This document shows, piece after piece, positions 44,784 through 53,893 of a stretch of DNA of 64,000 nucleotides. The stretch covers positions 186,001 through 250,000 of the forward strand of contig CBDFNO010000012.1 in NCBI GenBank assembly GCA_965250265.1, written 5' to 3'. This DNA comes from PRS1 sp965250265. GTDB lineage: Bacteria; Bacteroidota; Bacteroidia; Flavobacteriales; Flavobacteriaceae. The translations under genes were made by a program, and so were the position numbers. Under the pieces are notes generated by a model. That model did not search any database. It worked only from the letters and a program-made list of their open reading frames with translations, and was not told where the DNA came from. Each line of letters begins with the position of its first letter. Position 1 is the stretch's first letter.

Positions 44784-45365
44784 TTAACCATGAACAGTTT
44801 CAGATGTTCCCAAACCTTTCATTATTTCGGCTTCATAATCAAGGAGTTGCTGCCATTTCTTGTCAACTTCCTTTCGATCTCCATATTGTCTGGCAAAACC
44901 TAAAAACATGGTATAGTGATTGGCTTCGCTTACCATTAGTTTTCTATAGAATTCAGCTAATGTTTTGTCCTGTAATTCTTCCGATAGTAACCTGAAACGC
45001 TCACAACTTCTTGCTTCTATTAAAGCCGCATATAGCAAACGATGTACTAATTGTGTGGTTCTACTACCTCCTTTAGGAAAGAATTTTATGAGTTGTAGAA
45101 CATAGTCGTCTCTTCTATTTTTCCCCAAAACCCAACCACGTTTAATAATGATATCATGCACCATTTTAAAATGACTCATTTCTTCTTTTACTAATGCAGT
45201 CATCTCTTGTACAAGTGCAGTATATTCTGGGAAACTTACAATTAGCGAAATAGCTGTGCTTGTCGCTTTTTGTTCACAAAACGCATGATCTGTAAGAATT
45301 TCTTCTATATTTTTTTCTACAATGTTTACCCAACGTGGGTCTGTAGGGAGTTTTAAACCAAGCAT
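44784..45365 (-). CDS. miaE: tRNA-(ms2io6A) hydroxylase MiaE
   Basis: MiaE is a di-iron monooxygenase that hydroxylates the isopentenyl group of ms2i6A37 in tRNA. The 193-residue protein has the four-helix ferritin-like core with ligands in DHAFCEQKA, KEEMSHF, EARSCERF and SEANHY, in order and well spaced. It is the last gene of the run dnaX-lipoprotein-miaE on the minus strand. Confidence 0.93.
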   Translation of the reverse strand: MLGLKLPTDPRWVNIVEKNIEEILTDHAFCEQKATSTAISLIVSFPEYTALVQEMTALVKEEMSHFKMVHDIIIKRGWVLGKNRRDDYVLQLIKFFPKGGSRTTQLVHRLLYAALIEARSCERFRLLSEELQDKTLAEFYRKLMVSEANHYTMFLGFARQYGDRKEVDKKWQQLLDYEAEIMKGLGTSETVHG

Positions 45366-45377
45366 ATAATTAAAGTA

Positions 45378-45935
45378 TTAAGATGATTCTATAAGCTCTA
45401 TTCTACGATCACCAATTGTATTATAGTAAATCTTATAAAATTTGTAGGCTTTTGTATTGGGCACTAAAAAGGAACAATAAATTTGTACTTGCTCTTCATT
45501 TGATTCAAGCTCATCTAACCAAACAAACTGTAAAATCGTATTATTCCAAAATGTTGGATTATCAATTTCAATAAAATCAGATGTATTTAAAATCTCGGTA
45601 AACAATAATTTATCTTTTTTAAATACTGTTATTTGTGATTCAAATTGACGGTAGCATTCTTTAACGATTTGGTTTTTATTAACCGTATGTTCAAAAGTGA
45701 CCGTTTTATTCAGTAAAGAATAGTACTTAATGTTAACTCTTAATCCGGAACTTAAAATAGTGTCTGTTATAGTTTCTATATATTGCTTAGGAATGTAGGT
45801 TATACTTTCAAAAAAAGGATATGATAGTTTACTTTCTACTAAATTTTCTTTATTGCTTTTGTTCGCTCTATCTCTACCATCACAACTGGTAAAGCAGATT
45901 ATTAATAGGATTGTTATTAGGGAGGAGAACTTCAT
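45378..45935 (-). CDS. Hypothetical lipoprotein
   Basis: This 185-residue protein has a lipoprotein signal with Cys18 (TSCDG) and a Lys/Asn/Glu-rich linker, then a beta-rich globular domain of about 140 residues. I do not recognise a family. Its start codon shares one base with the dnaX stop (TAATG), so its translation is coupled to dnaX. The link to DNA replication is probably only positional. Confidence 0.7.
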   Translation of the reverse strand: MKFSSLITILLIICFTSCDGRDRANKSNKENLVESKLSYPFFESITYIPKQYIETITDTILSSGLRVNIKYYSLLNKTVTFEHTVNKNQIVKECYRQFESQITVFKKDKLLFTEILNTSDFIEIDNPTFWNNTILQFVWLDELESNEEQVQIYCSFLVPNTKAYKFYKIYYNTIGDRRIELIESS

Positions 45936-47692
45936 TAAATATCCAAATCAAATGTTTTTCGTAAAAGCTCAATTTTAGAATTCTTTTCTTTTAATTTTTC
46001 AAACTTTTCTTTTGGGCTATATACATATTTCTTTTCTAATGCTTCGTTTACCGTTATTGACAAGTTTATATCAAAATTATTAAGCTCTTGTTTTAAGTGT
46101 CTTAAAAGATCATATTGTTGACGTTCTACTTCTACTTTATTTGTAGCATTTGGAAACTCTAAATGTATGGTTGTTCCTTGCAATTTGGGCGTATCAATTT
46201 GTAATATTGAAGCTAAATTATACTTTCCTTTTTTTTCGATTTGTGACACAAAATTACCCCAAGCCATACGCATTTGCTTTTCGGTAAAATCTTTTTTTGG
46301 TAAATTATCTTCTTCAAGAATTACATCCATTTGTTTTATAAGATGCTCTTTTTTCTTTTTGATACTACTTAAAGAAAGTCCAGATGACCTTTTTTTTTTG
46401 TTTAGAATAATTTCCGGACGTTTTTCAGCAATTTTTTTAGCGACTATAAGTTGCTCTGTATTTACATCAGATTCTGTTTCAATAGCTTCTTTTGCCTTAA
46501 AATCTTGGGTAATATATTCTTCAGGCATTTCTTCAACACTTTGTAAGGTTGAAGGCTGAGCAGGAATAGGTTTAATCTCTTTTTTCTTAAAGTAAGATGC
46601 AGGTATTATGAAGGGTTTATTGTTTTTTTTTTCAATCTCAAAAGTTATAGATGCCATTTGCATAAGACATAATTCTACAAGTAACCTTTGGTTCCTGCTG
46701 GTTTTGTATTTTAAGTCGCAATCGTTAGATAATTCAATCCCTTTTAGAAGAAATTCTTGAGATGTTTTTTTAGATTGTTCTAAATACTTTGCTTTAGTTT
46801 GCTCACCAACCTCCAATAATTCTATAGTTTCTTGAGTTTTACTAACTAATAAATCTCTAAAGTGTGACGCTAATCCTGCAATATAATGATGACCATCAAA
46901 CCCTTTAGATAGTGTATTATTGAATTGTATTAGCAATTCAGGAATATTATTATCTAATATTAAATCGGTACTTGTAAAATATGTTTCGTAATCAAGAACG
47001 TTTAAATTTTCGGTTACTGCTTGTCGAGTTAATTTTTTACCTGAAAAACTAACAACACGATCAAAAATTGAAAGTGCATCACGCATTGCACCATCTGCTT
47101 TTTGTGCAATAATATGCAAAGCGTCATCATCGGCAGTTACACCTTGTTCTTTAGCAATATATTTTAAATACACTTTGGTGTCTTTAACCGTAATTCGTTT
47201 AAAATCAAAAATTTGACAACGAGAGAGAATGGTTGGTATAATTTTATGTTTTTCGGTAGTTGCTAAAATAAACACACAATGTTTAGGAGGTTCTTCAAGT
47301 GTTTTTAAAAACGCATTAAAAGCAGATTGAGATAGCATGTGTACTTCATCAATAATATACACTTTATATTTACCAACTTGTGGTGGAATACGAACTTGAT
47401 CTGTTAAATTTCTGATATCATCTACCGAATTATTTGAAGCGGCATCCAGCTCAAATATATTAAAAGCGTAATCCTCGTCTTGTACTTCATCTCCATTTTG
47501 ATTAATCATTTTTGCCAAAATACGAGCACAAGTAGTTTTACCTACACCACGAGGTCCTGTAAATAATAAAGCTTGAGCAAGATGATTGTTTTCAATCGCA
47601 CTAAGTAACGTATTTGTAATAGCCTTTTGACCAACAACATCGTTAAATGTTTGGGGTCTGTACTTTCTGGCTGATACGATAAAGTGTTCCAA
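45935..47692 (-). CDS. dnaX: DNA polymerase III subunit gamma/tau
   Basis: DnaX is the motor subunit of the clamp loader. The 585-residue protein has Walker A GPRGVGKT at 46-53, DEVHMLS (Walker B), the SRC sensor segment in ILSRCQIFDF, domain III and a charged C-terminal tail. The family's zinc-binding Cys cluster, expected after CARILAKMIN, is absent: the segment reads NQNGDEVQDEDYAFN. The start is TTG at 47692, which fits family alignments (EHFIVSARKYRPQTF) and has an upstream in-frame stop. A -7-like box (TAACTTTG, minus strand, 47742-47749) precedes it. Confidence 0.95.
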   Translation of the reverse strand: MEHFIVSARKYRPQTFNDVVGQKAITNTLLSAIENNHLAQALLFTGPRGVGKTTCARILAKMINQNGDEVQDEDYAFNIFELDAASNNSVDDIRNLTDQVRIPPQVGKYKVYIIDEVHMLSQSAFNAFLKTLEEPPKHCVFILATTEKHKIIPTILSRCQIFDFKRITVKDTKVYLKYIAKEQGVTADDDALHIIAQKADGAMRDALSIFDRVVSFSGKKLTRQAVTENLNVLDYETYFTSTDLILDNNIPELLIQFNNTLSKGFDGHHYIAGLASHFRDLLVSKTQETIELLEVGEQTKAKYLEQSKKTSQEFLLKGIELSNDCDLKYKTSRNQRLLVELCLMQMASITFEIEKKNNKPFIIPASYFKKKEIKPIPAQPSTLQSVEEMPEEYITQDFKAKEAIETESDVNTEQLIVAKKIAEKRPEIILNKKKRSSGLSLSSIKKKKEHLIKQMDVILEEDNLPKKDFTEKQMRMAWGNFVSQIEKKGKYNLASILQIDTPKLQGTTIHLEFPNATNKVEVERQQYDLLRHLKQELNNFDINLSITVNEALEKKYVYSPKEKFEKLKEKNSKIELLRKTFDLDI

Positions 47693-47813
47693 TTTTGCTG
47701 AATTTATTTCGGCATCGTATTGATGCTAACTGAATGAATAACAAAGTTAAAAATTCAACTTATAATTAAGAATTATCAAATCTATATTTAAAACGAGTTA
47801 TTAACAATTTGTG

Positions 47814-47821
47814 TACTTTTG
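47814..47821 (+). promoter_or_regulatory. Promoter -7 box of rnpB
   Basis: TACTTTTG fits TAnnTTTG and ends 5 bases before the first base of the P1 helix, as expected for direct initiation at the RNA's 5' end. Confidence 0.6.
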
Positions 47822-47826
47822 CATAC

Positions 47827-48123
47827 AAGTAAATCGCCTTATCGCAACGCCTTTGGCGTTGAGGAAAGTCCGAACACCATAGTGCAATAAAGTGGTTAAC
47901 AGCCACCAATCGTGAGATTAGGAAAAGTGCAACAGAAAGAATGTACAGGTTAAGCTGTAGTGAAATCAGGTAAACTCTATGTGGTGCAATGTCATGTAAA
48001 CCAGCGTTTGAGAGCTGCACGCTCGATGTTGGAGGGTAGGCAGCTAAAGTGTATTGGTAACATTATACGTAGATAAATGATAAGGACTCTTTTGAGTACA
48101 GAATTCGGCTTATAGATTTGCTT
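47827..48123 (+). ncRNA. rnpB: RNase P RNA
   Basis: This is the catalytic RNA of RNase P, which removes 5' leaders from tRNA precursors. The hallmark conserved blocks are present: GAGGAAAGTCCGAACACC near 47860 (CR I), the AGTGCAACAGAAAGA region (CR II/III) and the 3' conserved ACAGAATTCGGCTTATAG. P1 forms between AAGTAAATC at the 5' end and GATTTGCTT at the 3' end with one G-U pair, which sets the ends. Length (about 297) is somewhat short but normal for flavobacteria. It is divergent from dnaX, and a terminator lies just downstream. Confidence 0.95.
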
Positions 48124-48130
48124 AAATACA

Positions 48131-48163
48131 AAAACCCTTTTAATAATTTATTAAAAGGGTTTT
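48131..48163. terminator. Terminator of rnpB, bidirectional
   Basis: AAAACCCTTTTAA and TTAAAAGGGTTTT form a perfect 13-bp stem with a 7-base loop; the T and A tracts serve rnpB (+) and the NTF2-like gene pair (-). Confidence 0.85.
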
Positions 48164-48188
48164 ATTTGTTGGTTAGTTTGCATAAATG

Positions 48189-48725
48189 TTATTCTCCACC
48201 TTCTGAATCAGCTTCCATAGATTCTTCTTCCATTTTAGCTGCTGCTGCTGCTGCAACTGCCGCAAATTCAGCATTCAATTCGGTTGCATCAAAATACACG
48301 TGTTCTTCAACTATTTTCCCATCGGCAAATTGTATGGCCAAATGCACAGGAATAGACAGTTCTTTTCCACTTCCAGCAACAGTTCCATTGTGCGTAGCCC
48401 AATAATATACCCAAGTTTCATGTTCCTTATCTATTACCATTTCTATATATTCTTCTTCATGATCAAAACCATAAGACGACATGGCTTTGGTCATGTCTTT
48501 TAGTCCAGCTACTCTGTCAGCTAAAGACATAGCATCTAAAGAATTGACGTAAATCTTGGCTGTATCAGCAAAATGGCTTTGCCATTTTTCCCAATCTGCT
48601 GATTCATAAGCTGCGATACCGGCTTTTAATGTATTGGTCTCTTCAGATTCAGCAAAATATCGTTGTTCTTGTTTGCAAGCAGTCATCGCAATAACTGCTA
48701 GTCCTAATAAAATTACTTTTTTCAT
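48189..48725 (-). CDS. NTF2-like (SnoaL-type) lipoprotein, copy 2
   Basis: This 178-residue protein has a lipobox with Cys17 (MTACK) and an NTF2-like cone fold of about 130 residues (HFADTAKIYVNSLDAMS, then VHLAIQFADGKIVEEHVYFD, which is the classic nuclear transport factor 2/SnoaL strand pattern). The tail is Ala-rich then Glu-rich. It is a paralogue of the next gene upstream, 33 bases away. Such lipoproteins bind small ligands or act as enzymes; no catalytic residues are clear here. Confidence 0.8.
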   Translation of the reverse strand: MKKVILLGLAVIAMTACKQEQRYFAESEETNTLKAGIAAYESADWEKWQSHFADTAKIYVNSLDAMSLADRVAGLKDMTKAMSSYGFDHEEEYIEMVIDKEHETWVYYWATHNGTVAGSGKELSIPVHLAIQFADGKIVEEHVYFDATELNAEFAAVAAAAAAKMEEESMEADSEGGE

Positions 48726-48758
48726 GTTTATTATATTTAGTTAATTCATATTCTTTTT

Positions 48759-49277
48759 TTATTCCTCAGATGTTTCTTCAGATGTTGCTTCCATACTGGC
48801 AGCCTTTGCTTTTTCCATTGCGAGATAAATTGGTAGGTAGTTCCAATAGCCATAATCTTCTACAATTTTACCGTCTTCAAATCTAAAAGCAATATGTGCT
48901 GGTACAGTGATTTCCTCATCACTACCTTTAACTTTTCCTACCCAAGTAGGCCAACTATTAACCCAAGTATGACCATTCTTAGTAATTACCATTTCCGGGT
49001 AGATAGAATCTTTAAATGAAAACATAGAAAAGCCTTCTCTGGTTTCCTTGTATGAAGCAATTAGTTCGTCAATTGATACAGATTTTTCTGAATTTCTATA
49101 AATTTTTGCGGTATCACCATATATTGCTCTTATTTCGGTATAGTTAGCATTTTCCATGAGTTCATATAATTGTTTAACTGTTTCAATTTCGGCTGAATCA
49201 TCAAAATAACGTTGTTCGGTCTGCTGGCATGCAATAAACAGGATAATCGTTAATCCTAATAAAATTAATTTTTTCAT
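48759..49277 (-). CDS. NTF2-like (SnoaL-type) lipoprotein, copy 1
   Basis: This 172-residue protein has the same layout as its neighbour: lipobox Cys17 (FIACQ), QRYF motif after the signal, NTF2-like body ending AFRFEDGKIVEDYGYWN, and an acidic Glu/Ser tail. Tandem duplication is clear from the matching QxEQRYF and GDTAKIYRNS-like segments. First gene of a two-gene unit; function unknown. Confidence 0.8.
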   Translation of the reverse strand: MKKLILLGLTIILFIACQQTEQRYFDDSAEIETVKQLYELMENANYTEIRAIYGDTAKIYRNSEKSVSIDELIASYKETREGFSMFSFKDSIYPEMVITKNGHTWVNSWPTWVGKVKGSDEEITVPAHIAFRFEDGKIVEDYGYWNYLPIYLAMEKAKAASMEATSEETSEE

Positions 49278-49437
49278 TTGTGTTAGTATTTTTAATGATT
49301 AATAATAAAAAATTAACCATAAAATAAGTGTAAAAATATATTTTATAAAAAAGTGCAGGAAGATAGTTGGTGCTTAACGAGGACTCTAAAATACTGAAAA
49401 AAAAAGTATTAAAAAAATCAACTATAAAATTGAAGAT

Positions 49438-49977
49438 TTATGGCAATGTAAAAAAACTAAACACATTCCCTCCATATTTTTTTGAATAGCTATAAAATTG
49501 AAGTTTTGATAAGTCTGTATGGTTGGAGTGTTCTACAATTAAAAGTCCATTATCTTCTAATAAATCATTTTGAAATATGAGCTGCGAAATTCTTGAAAAT
49601 TGCTCGTCTGTAAATACATATGGCGGATCCGCAAAAATTATGTTAGCTTTTAGATTCGTAGATCCTAAATATTTAAAGACATCACTTTTAATAGTTTGTA
49701 TTTGCATTTCAAATTCTTCAGCAGTCTTATTAATGAACTTTATGCAACCAAAATCTTGATCTACGGCAGTAATTTGTTTGGCACCTCTTGACGCAAATTC
49801 ATAGCTTATGTTTCCGGTGCCAGCAAAGAGATCTATAACAGAAATATCATCAAAATAAAAAGAATTGTTTAAAATATTAAACAAAGCTTCTTTCGCCATA
49901 TCTGTTGTTGGGCGAACCGGAAGTTTTTTTGGAGCTGTAATCCTTCTCCCTTTAAATATTCCAGATATTATTCGCAT
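49438..49977 (-). CDS. rsmD: 16S rRNA (guanine966-N2)-methyltransferase RsmD
   Basis: RsmD methylates G966 of 16S rRNA on the assembled 30S subunit. The 179-residue protein has the opening RIISGIFKGRRI, PTTDMAKEALFNIL, SAM-binding DLFAGTGN at 49-56 and catalytic DPPY at 117-120. It follows the DUF3822 gene with no gap, the standard Bacteroidetes arrangement. Confidence 0.94.
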   Translation of the reverse strand: MRIISGIFKGRRITAPKKLPVRPTTDMAKEALFNILNNSFYFDDISVIDLFAGTGNISYEFASRGAKQITAVDQDFGCIKFINKTAEEFEMQIQTIKSDVFKYLGSTNLKANIIFADPPYVFTDEQFSRISQLIFQNDLLEDNGLLIVEHSNHTDLSKLQFYSYSKKYGGNVFSFFTLP

Positions 49978-50757
49978 TTAAAAACTATTTAAAATGATGT
50001 AGTTATTGAGCAAATCAGATTTTATATTCTCACTTGAAGAAAAGCTAGATTCTTGAACATATATTTCGGTATTTCGTACATAGTTAAAAGCTATTTTATA
50101 TAGATCATCTTCGGTATTAATAGCTCCAATTAATAAGAGTTGAAATTCTTCAGGATTAAGCTGAAGCTGTTCTGCTGTAAAAAGTATGTAGTAAATAAAA
50201 TCTTCTTTTGTGCTATAATTAAAAGTATTATAAAGCTTTAACAAGCTATTTTCTACAACAATAATTTCAAAATGAGATTCACACACATATGTATACATTT
50301 TAGTAAATGGAGAATGTTTTTCTAAGGCTAGAATGGTTTCTATTAAAATAGTAGAAAAATGCTTGAATTCGAACACTCCAAAACGTTCGTATATATAATT
50401 ATTAATATTTACATATGGCACATAAACATTAATACTATCGTTTGCCAAAATGGTGTCGTAAGTAATATAATCTGTTTTTAATATTTTAGAATTAAATTTT
50501 AAGTAATCTGCCATATGTTCTTCATTAAATAAAGGTTTTGGCACAAGGGCAGATAATTCATTTTCGTGTATAACATTAACTGTTTTAAATTCTTTTTGTA
50601 AAGTATTTTCTGTATTAAAATAGTGCAAGAGTTTATCTAAAACTTCTGAAGGATTAAGTTTCTTTTCAAACTTAAATTGCTTGTAAAATGAAATAGTATT
50701 GGAGCTTGAATTCAAAATACAAACAGAAAGTCCACTCAAGCTAACTTGAATGGACAA
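49978..50757 (-). CDS. DUF3822 family protein
   Basis: This is the DUF3822 protein found beside rsmD in Bacteroidetes, with an actin-like (ASKHA) fold predicted from its LSIQVSLSGLSVCIL opening and two-lobed pattern. The annotated start is a TTG at 50757 because no in-frame ATG occurs between the upstream stop and this codon; relatives carry about 15-20 more residues, so a non-ATG start slightly upstream is possible. Function unknown; link to rRNA methylation is by neighbourhood only. Confidence 0.78.
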   Translation of the reverse strand: MSIQVSLSGLSVCILNSSSNTISFYKQFKFEKKLNPSEVLDKLLHYFNTENTLQKEFKTVNVIHENELSALVPKPLFNEEHMADYLKFNSKILKTDYITYDTILANDSINVYVPYVNINNYIYERFGVFEFKHFSTILIETILALEKHSPFTKMYTYVCESHFEIIVVENSLLKLYNTFNYSTKEDFIYYILFTAEQLQLNPEEFQLLLIGAINTEDDLYKIAFNYVRNTEIYVQESSFSSSENIKSDLLNNYIILNSF

Positions 50758-50785
50758 TACATTATTATATTCGATATGAGCAATA

Positions 50786-51526
50786 TTATTGTTCGCTTGA
50801 ATAATTTTTTGGCCAGTTTCCAGTTGTATTTACTTCATCCATTGATCCGACTTTTAAGGCATCACCATTTACAGCTTCAACCGATACAACTTGATTTTCT
50901 TTATTAATCAAGTCTTTATCTTGATCATCTAAAATAAGAGATTTTAATGCTTTAGCTTCAAATACTGCAATTTGAAATCCGCTTTGCTCAATAAACCCTG
51001 CTTGTAACTCAAACTTTGCACCTTCTTTACCTACAGGAATATTCATCATGGTTTTATATCTATCATCAATTCCAAATAAAGAATCCTTTACAGATTGAAA
51101 ACGTAAAGTATCAATAATTACAATATCTTTAAAAGTTTCAACACCTCCAAATCGCTGTGTAGCCTCCACATCTAAAACACTAGAATCACGACGCTGTGTA
51201 ATTGTAAATTGAGCAGTATCGATAAACTTTACCAAAGCATCCCAATTGTCTTGAAATTTTCCAGTTACAGTTCTATGCGCTAGTTGCGAATCTCTAATGT
51301 CCTTTAAAGTCTCAATAACAACTTTATAACGATTTTCTTTTAACTTGTTAAATTTAATTTCTCCATAAACAGACATGAAAGTTATATAGCCAAGGTATCC
51401 TATAAGCACCCAAAGCACAATCATCACAATAGGCTTTCCTTTTTTAGGAACATATTTATCAATGGTCCAAACGATACCAACTGTAAGTGCAATTACAACA
51501 ATTGCCGCAATAATTAATGTTAACAT
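50786..51526 (-). CDS. Hypothetical membrane protein
   Basis: This 246-residue protein has two N-terminal membrane helices (about 3-23 and 33-53) and a periplasmic domain starting with LKDIRDSQLAHRTVTGKFQDNWDAL, a helix-then-loop pattern like the start of type IV pilin globular domains. No family with known function is recognised, though orthologues are common next to DUF3822 genes. A -7 box (TAGATTTG, minus strand, 51562-51569) lies upstream. Confidence 0.7.
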   Translation of the reverse strand: MLTLIIAAIVVIALTVGIVWTIDKYVPKKGKPIVMIVLWVLIGYLGYITFMSVYGEIKFNKLKENRYKVVIETLKDIRDSQLAHRTVTGKFQDNWDALVKFIDTAQFTITQRRDSSVLDVEATQRFGGVETFKDIVIIDTLRFQSVKDSLFGIDDRYKTMMNIPVGKEGAKFELQAGFIEQSGFQIAVFEAKALKSLILDDQDKDLINKENQVVSVEAVNGDALKVGSMDEVNTTGNWPKNYSSEQ

Positions 51527-51594
51527 AGTGAGTTTATTAAAATTTATTTAATGGTCTTACGCAAATCTACAATTTTTTTTGTTCACGAAAGTTA

Positions 51595-51622
51595 TTGTTA
51601 GTAAAAATCATTTTTATCTTTG
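51595..51622 (+). promoter_or_regulatory. Promoter of the RecD-like helicase gene
   Basis: TTG (51595-51597), a 17-base spacer and TATCTTTG (51615-51622) match the Bacteroidetes housekeeping consensus TTG-N17-TAnnTTTG exactly. Confidence 0.7.
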
Positions 51623-51650
51623 TTAAATTAAAATTTTGTAAACAAATTTA

Positions 51651-53078
51651 ATGAATTCATCAGAATTTTATTCTTTAATAAAAAGTCAGTTCCCTTTTGA
51701 ACCTACACTTAAGCAAGACATTGTATTACAACAACTTTCAGACTTTATTTTTGATAATAATCCTAATTCAGTTTATGTATTAAAAGGATATGCTGGAACA
51801 GGTAAAACAACAATTATAGGAACAATTGTTTCAAATTTATGGAAAGTAACAAAAAGTGCTGTGCTTATGGCTCCAACTGGTAGAGCAGCAAAAGTAATAT
51901 CTAATTATTCAGGGAAGGAGGCTTTTACCATACATAAAAAAATATATTTTCCAAAAAAAGAAAAAAATGGAGCAGTAAAATTTGTTTTACAACCAAATAA
52001 GCATAAAAAAACCATTTTTATTGTAGATGAAGCATCGATGATTCCAGATATTCCTGGAGAATCAAAGCTATTCGAAAACGGTTCGCTGCTAGACGACCTT
52101 ATGCAATTTGTGTATTCTGGGCATCAATGCAAATTACTCTTAATAGGAGATACAGCCCAATTGCCACCAGTAAAATTAGATTTAAGCCCTGCATTAGATG
52201 AAAAAGGGATTGAATTAAACTATAACAAAGAAGTGATTAAAATGGAATTGGATGAAGTTGTTAGGCAAGAACAAAATTCTGGCATCTTAATTAATGCTAC
52301 ATCTGTTAGAGAAGCTATTGAACATTCCTTTTTCGATAGTTTTAAATTTAATTTAAATGGGTTTAAGGATATTGTTCGTTTGGTAGATGGTTATGATATA
52401 ATGGACGCTATTAATGATTCTTACAGTAGTTTGGGGAATGAAGAAACAGCTATTATCGTTCGTTCTAACAAACGTGCCAATTTATACAATCAGCAAATAC
52501 GATCCAGGATTTTGTTTAACGAACACGAACTTACAGCAGGAGATTATTTAATGGTTGTAAAGAATAATTATTTTTGGATTAAGCCTACAACCGAGGCTGG
52601 ATTTATTGCAAATGGGGATATTATTGAAGTCTTAGAAATATTTCACATTAAGGAATTATATGGCTTTAGATTTGCTGAAGTAAAAGTTAGGATGGTAGAT
52701 TATCCTAAAATGCGTTCTTTTGAAACAACGTTAATGTTAGATACAATTACTGTGGAAGCTCCTGCGTTGTCTTATGAAGATTCTAATAGACTTTACCAAG
52801 AAGTTATGAAAGATTATGAAAATGAAACTTCTAAATATCGAAAATTTCTAAAAGTGAAAAACAATACTTTTTTTAACGCTTTGCAAGTAAAATTCTCTTA
52901 CGCGATGACTTGTCATAAATCCCAGGGAGGACAATGGCATACTGTTTTTGTAGAACAGCCATATTTGCCAAACGGTATTGATAAAGAGTATTTACGATGG
53001 TTGTATACAGCTGTAACAAGGGCAAAAGACAAATTGTATCTTATAGGTTTTAAGGATGATTTTTTTGAAGCCAATTAA
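51651..53078 (+). CDS. RecD-like ATP-dependent DNA helicase
   Basis: This 475-residue superfamily 1 helicase resembles RecD2/Exo V alpha proteins without the N-terminal extension. Motif I is GYAGTGKT at 46-53, motif II is VDEASM, motif III is LLIGDTAQLPPV, and motifs V/VI are MTCHKSQGGQW and YTAVTRAKDKLYLIG. Single-strand DNA translocation with 5'-3' polarity is expected for the family. It is alone behind a good promoter. A role in DNA repair is likely but unproven; RecBC genes are not nearby. Confidence 0.9.
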   Translation: MNSSEFYSLIKSQFPFEPTLKQDIVLQQLSDFIFDNNPNSVYVLKGYAGTGKTTIIGTIVSNLWKVTKSAVLMAPTGRAAKVISNYSGKEAFTIHKKIYFPKKEKNGAVKFVLQPNKHKKTIFIVDEASMIPDIPGESKLFENGSLLDDLMQFVYSGHQCKLLLIGDTAQLPPVKLDLSPALDEKGIELNYNKEVIKMELDEVVRQEQNSGILINATSVREAIEHSFFDSFKFNLNGFKDIVRLVDGYDIMDAINDSYSSLGNEETAIIVRSNKRANLYNQQIRSRILFNEHELTAGDYLMVVKNNYFWIKPTTEAGFIANGDIIEVLEIFHIKELYGFRFAEVKVRMVDYPKMRSFETTLMLDTITVEAPALSYEDSNRLYQEVMKDYENETSKYRKFLKVKNNTFFNALQVKFSYAMTCHKSQGGQWHTVFVEQPYLPNGIDKEYLRWLYTAVTRAKDKLYLIGFKDDFFEAN

Positions 53079-53164
53079 CTAATTTAAAATTAAAAAGTTT
53101 GAAACAAATATGATTTAGAATCTCTTAAAAAGCAGTATTTTTGATTTTGAAAGAAAACAGCTAA

Positions 53165-53893
53165 ATGAAAATAATTTCAATGATTCCTGCACGTTATAGT
53201 GCATCTCGGTTCCCGGGAAAACTTATGCAAGACCTTGAAGGAAAAACTGTAATTCTTAGAACATATGAAGCAACTGTTGCAACAAATTTGTTCGATCAGG
53301 TTTACGTAATTACAGATAGTGACATTATTTATAATGAAATTGTAAGTCATGGAGGTAAAGCTATAATGAGTAAGAAAGAACACGAGTCTGGAAGTGATCG
53401 TATTGCCGAAGCTGTGCAAGAATTAGATGTAGATATTGTGGTTAATGTACAAGGCGACGAACCCTTTACAGAAAGAGAAAGCCTTGAAAAAGTATTGGAC
53501 GTTTTTAAAAAGGATGATAAAAAAGAAATTGACTTAGCATCTTTAATGGTAGAAATTAAAGATTGGGATGAAATTAGTAATCCAAATACAGTTAAGGTCA
53601 TTGTAGATCAAAACGATTTTGCTTTATATTTTTCAAGAAACCCAATTCCATATCCAAGAGACAAAGATGCAGACATTAAATATTTTAAGCACAAGGGTGT
53701 TTATGCATTTAGAAAACAAGCCTTATTAGACTTTTATAATCTGCCAATGCAAAGTATTGAAGCTTCGGAAAAAATTGAATGTATTCGCTACTTAGAATAT
53801 GGAAAAAAAATAAAAATGGTAGAAACCAATATTGAAGGTGTAGAAATTGATACTCCTGAAGATTTAGAAAAAGCAAAGAAACTTTGGAAATAG
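53165..53893 (+). CDS. kdsB: CMP-Kdo synthetase (3-deoxy-manno-octulosonate cytidylyltransferase)
   Basis: KdsB activates Kdo with CTP to CMP-Kdo for LPS core assembly. The 242-residue protein has IPARYSASRFPGK at the N-terminus (nucleotide loop), VVNVQGDEPF, and the C-terminal IDTPEDLEKAKKL motif. It begins a four-gene operon kdsB-HAD-KdnB-like-acyltransferase. Since the third gene resembles a Kdo-8-oxidase, this KdsB may actually act on 8-amino-8-deoxy-Kdo, as in Shewanella; sequence alone does not separate the two. Confidence 0.94.
   Translation: MKIISMIPARYSASRFPGKLMQDLEGKTVILRTYEATVATNLFDQVYVITDSDIIYNEIVSHGGKAIMSKKEHESGSDRIAEAVQELDVDIVVNVQGDEPFTERESLEKVLDVFKKDDKKEIDLASLMVEIKDWDEISNPNTVKVIVDQNDFALYFSRNPIPYPRDKDADIKYFKHKGVYAFRKQALLDFYNLPMQSIEASEKIECIRYLEYGKKIKMVETNIEGVEIDTPEDLEKAKKLWK

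Noticed and set aside
47766..48020. Minus-strand 84-codon frame
   Set aside because: It lies antisense to the RNase P RNA and has no coding character.
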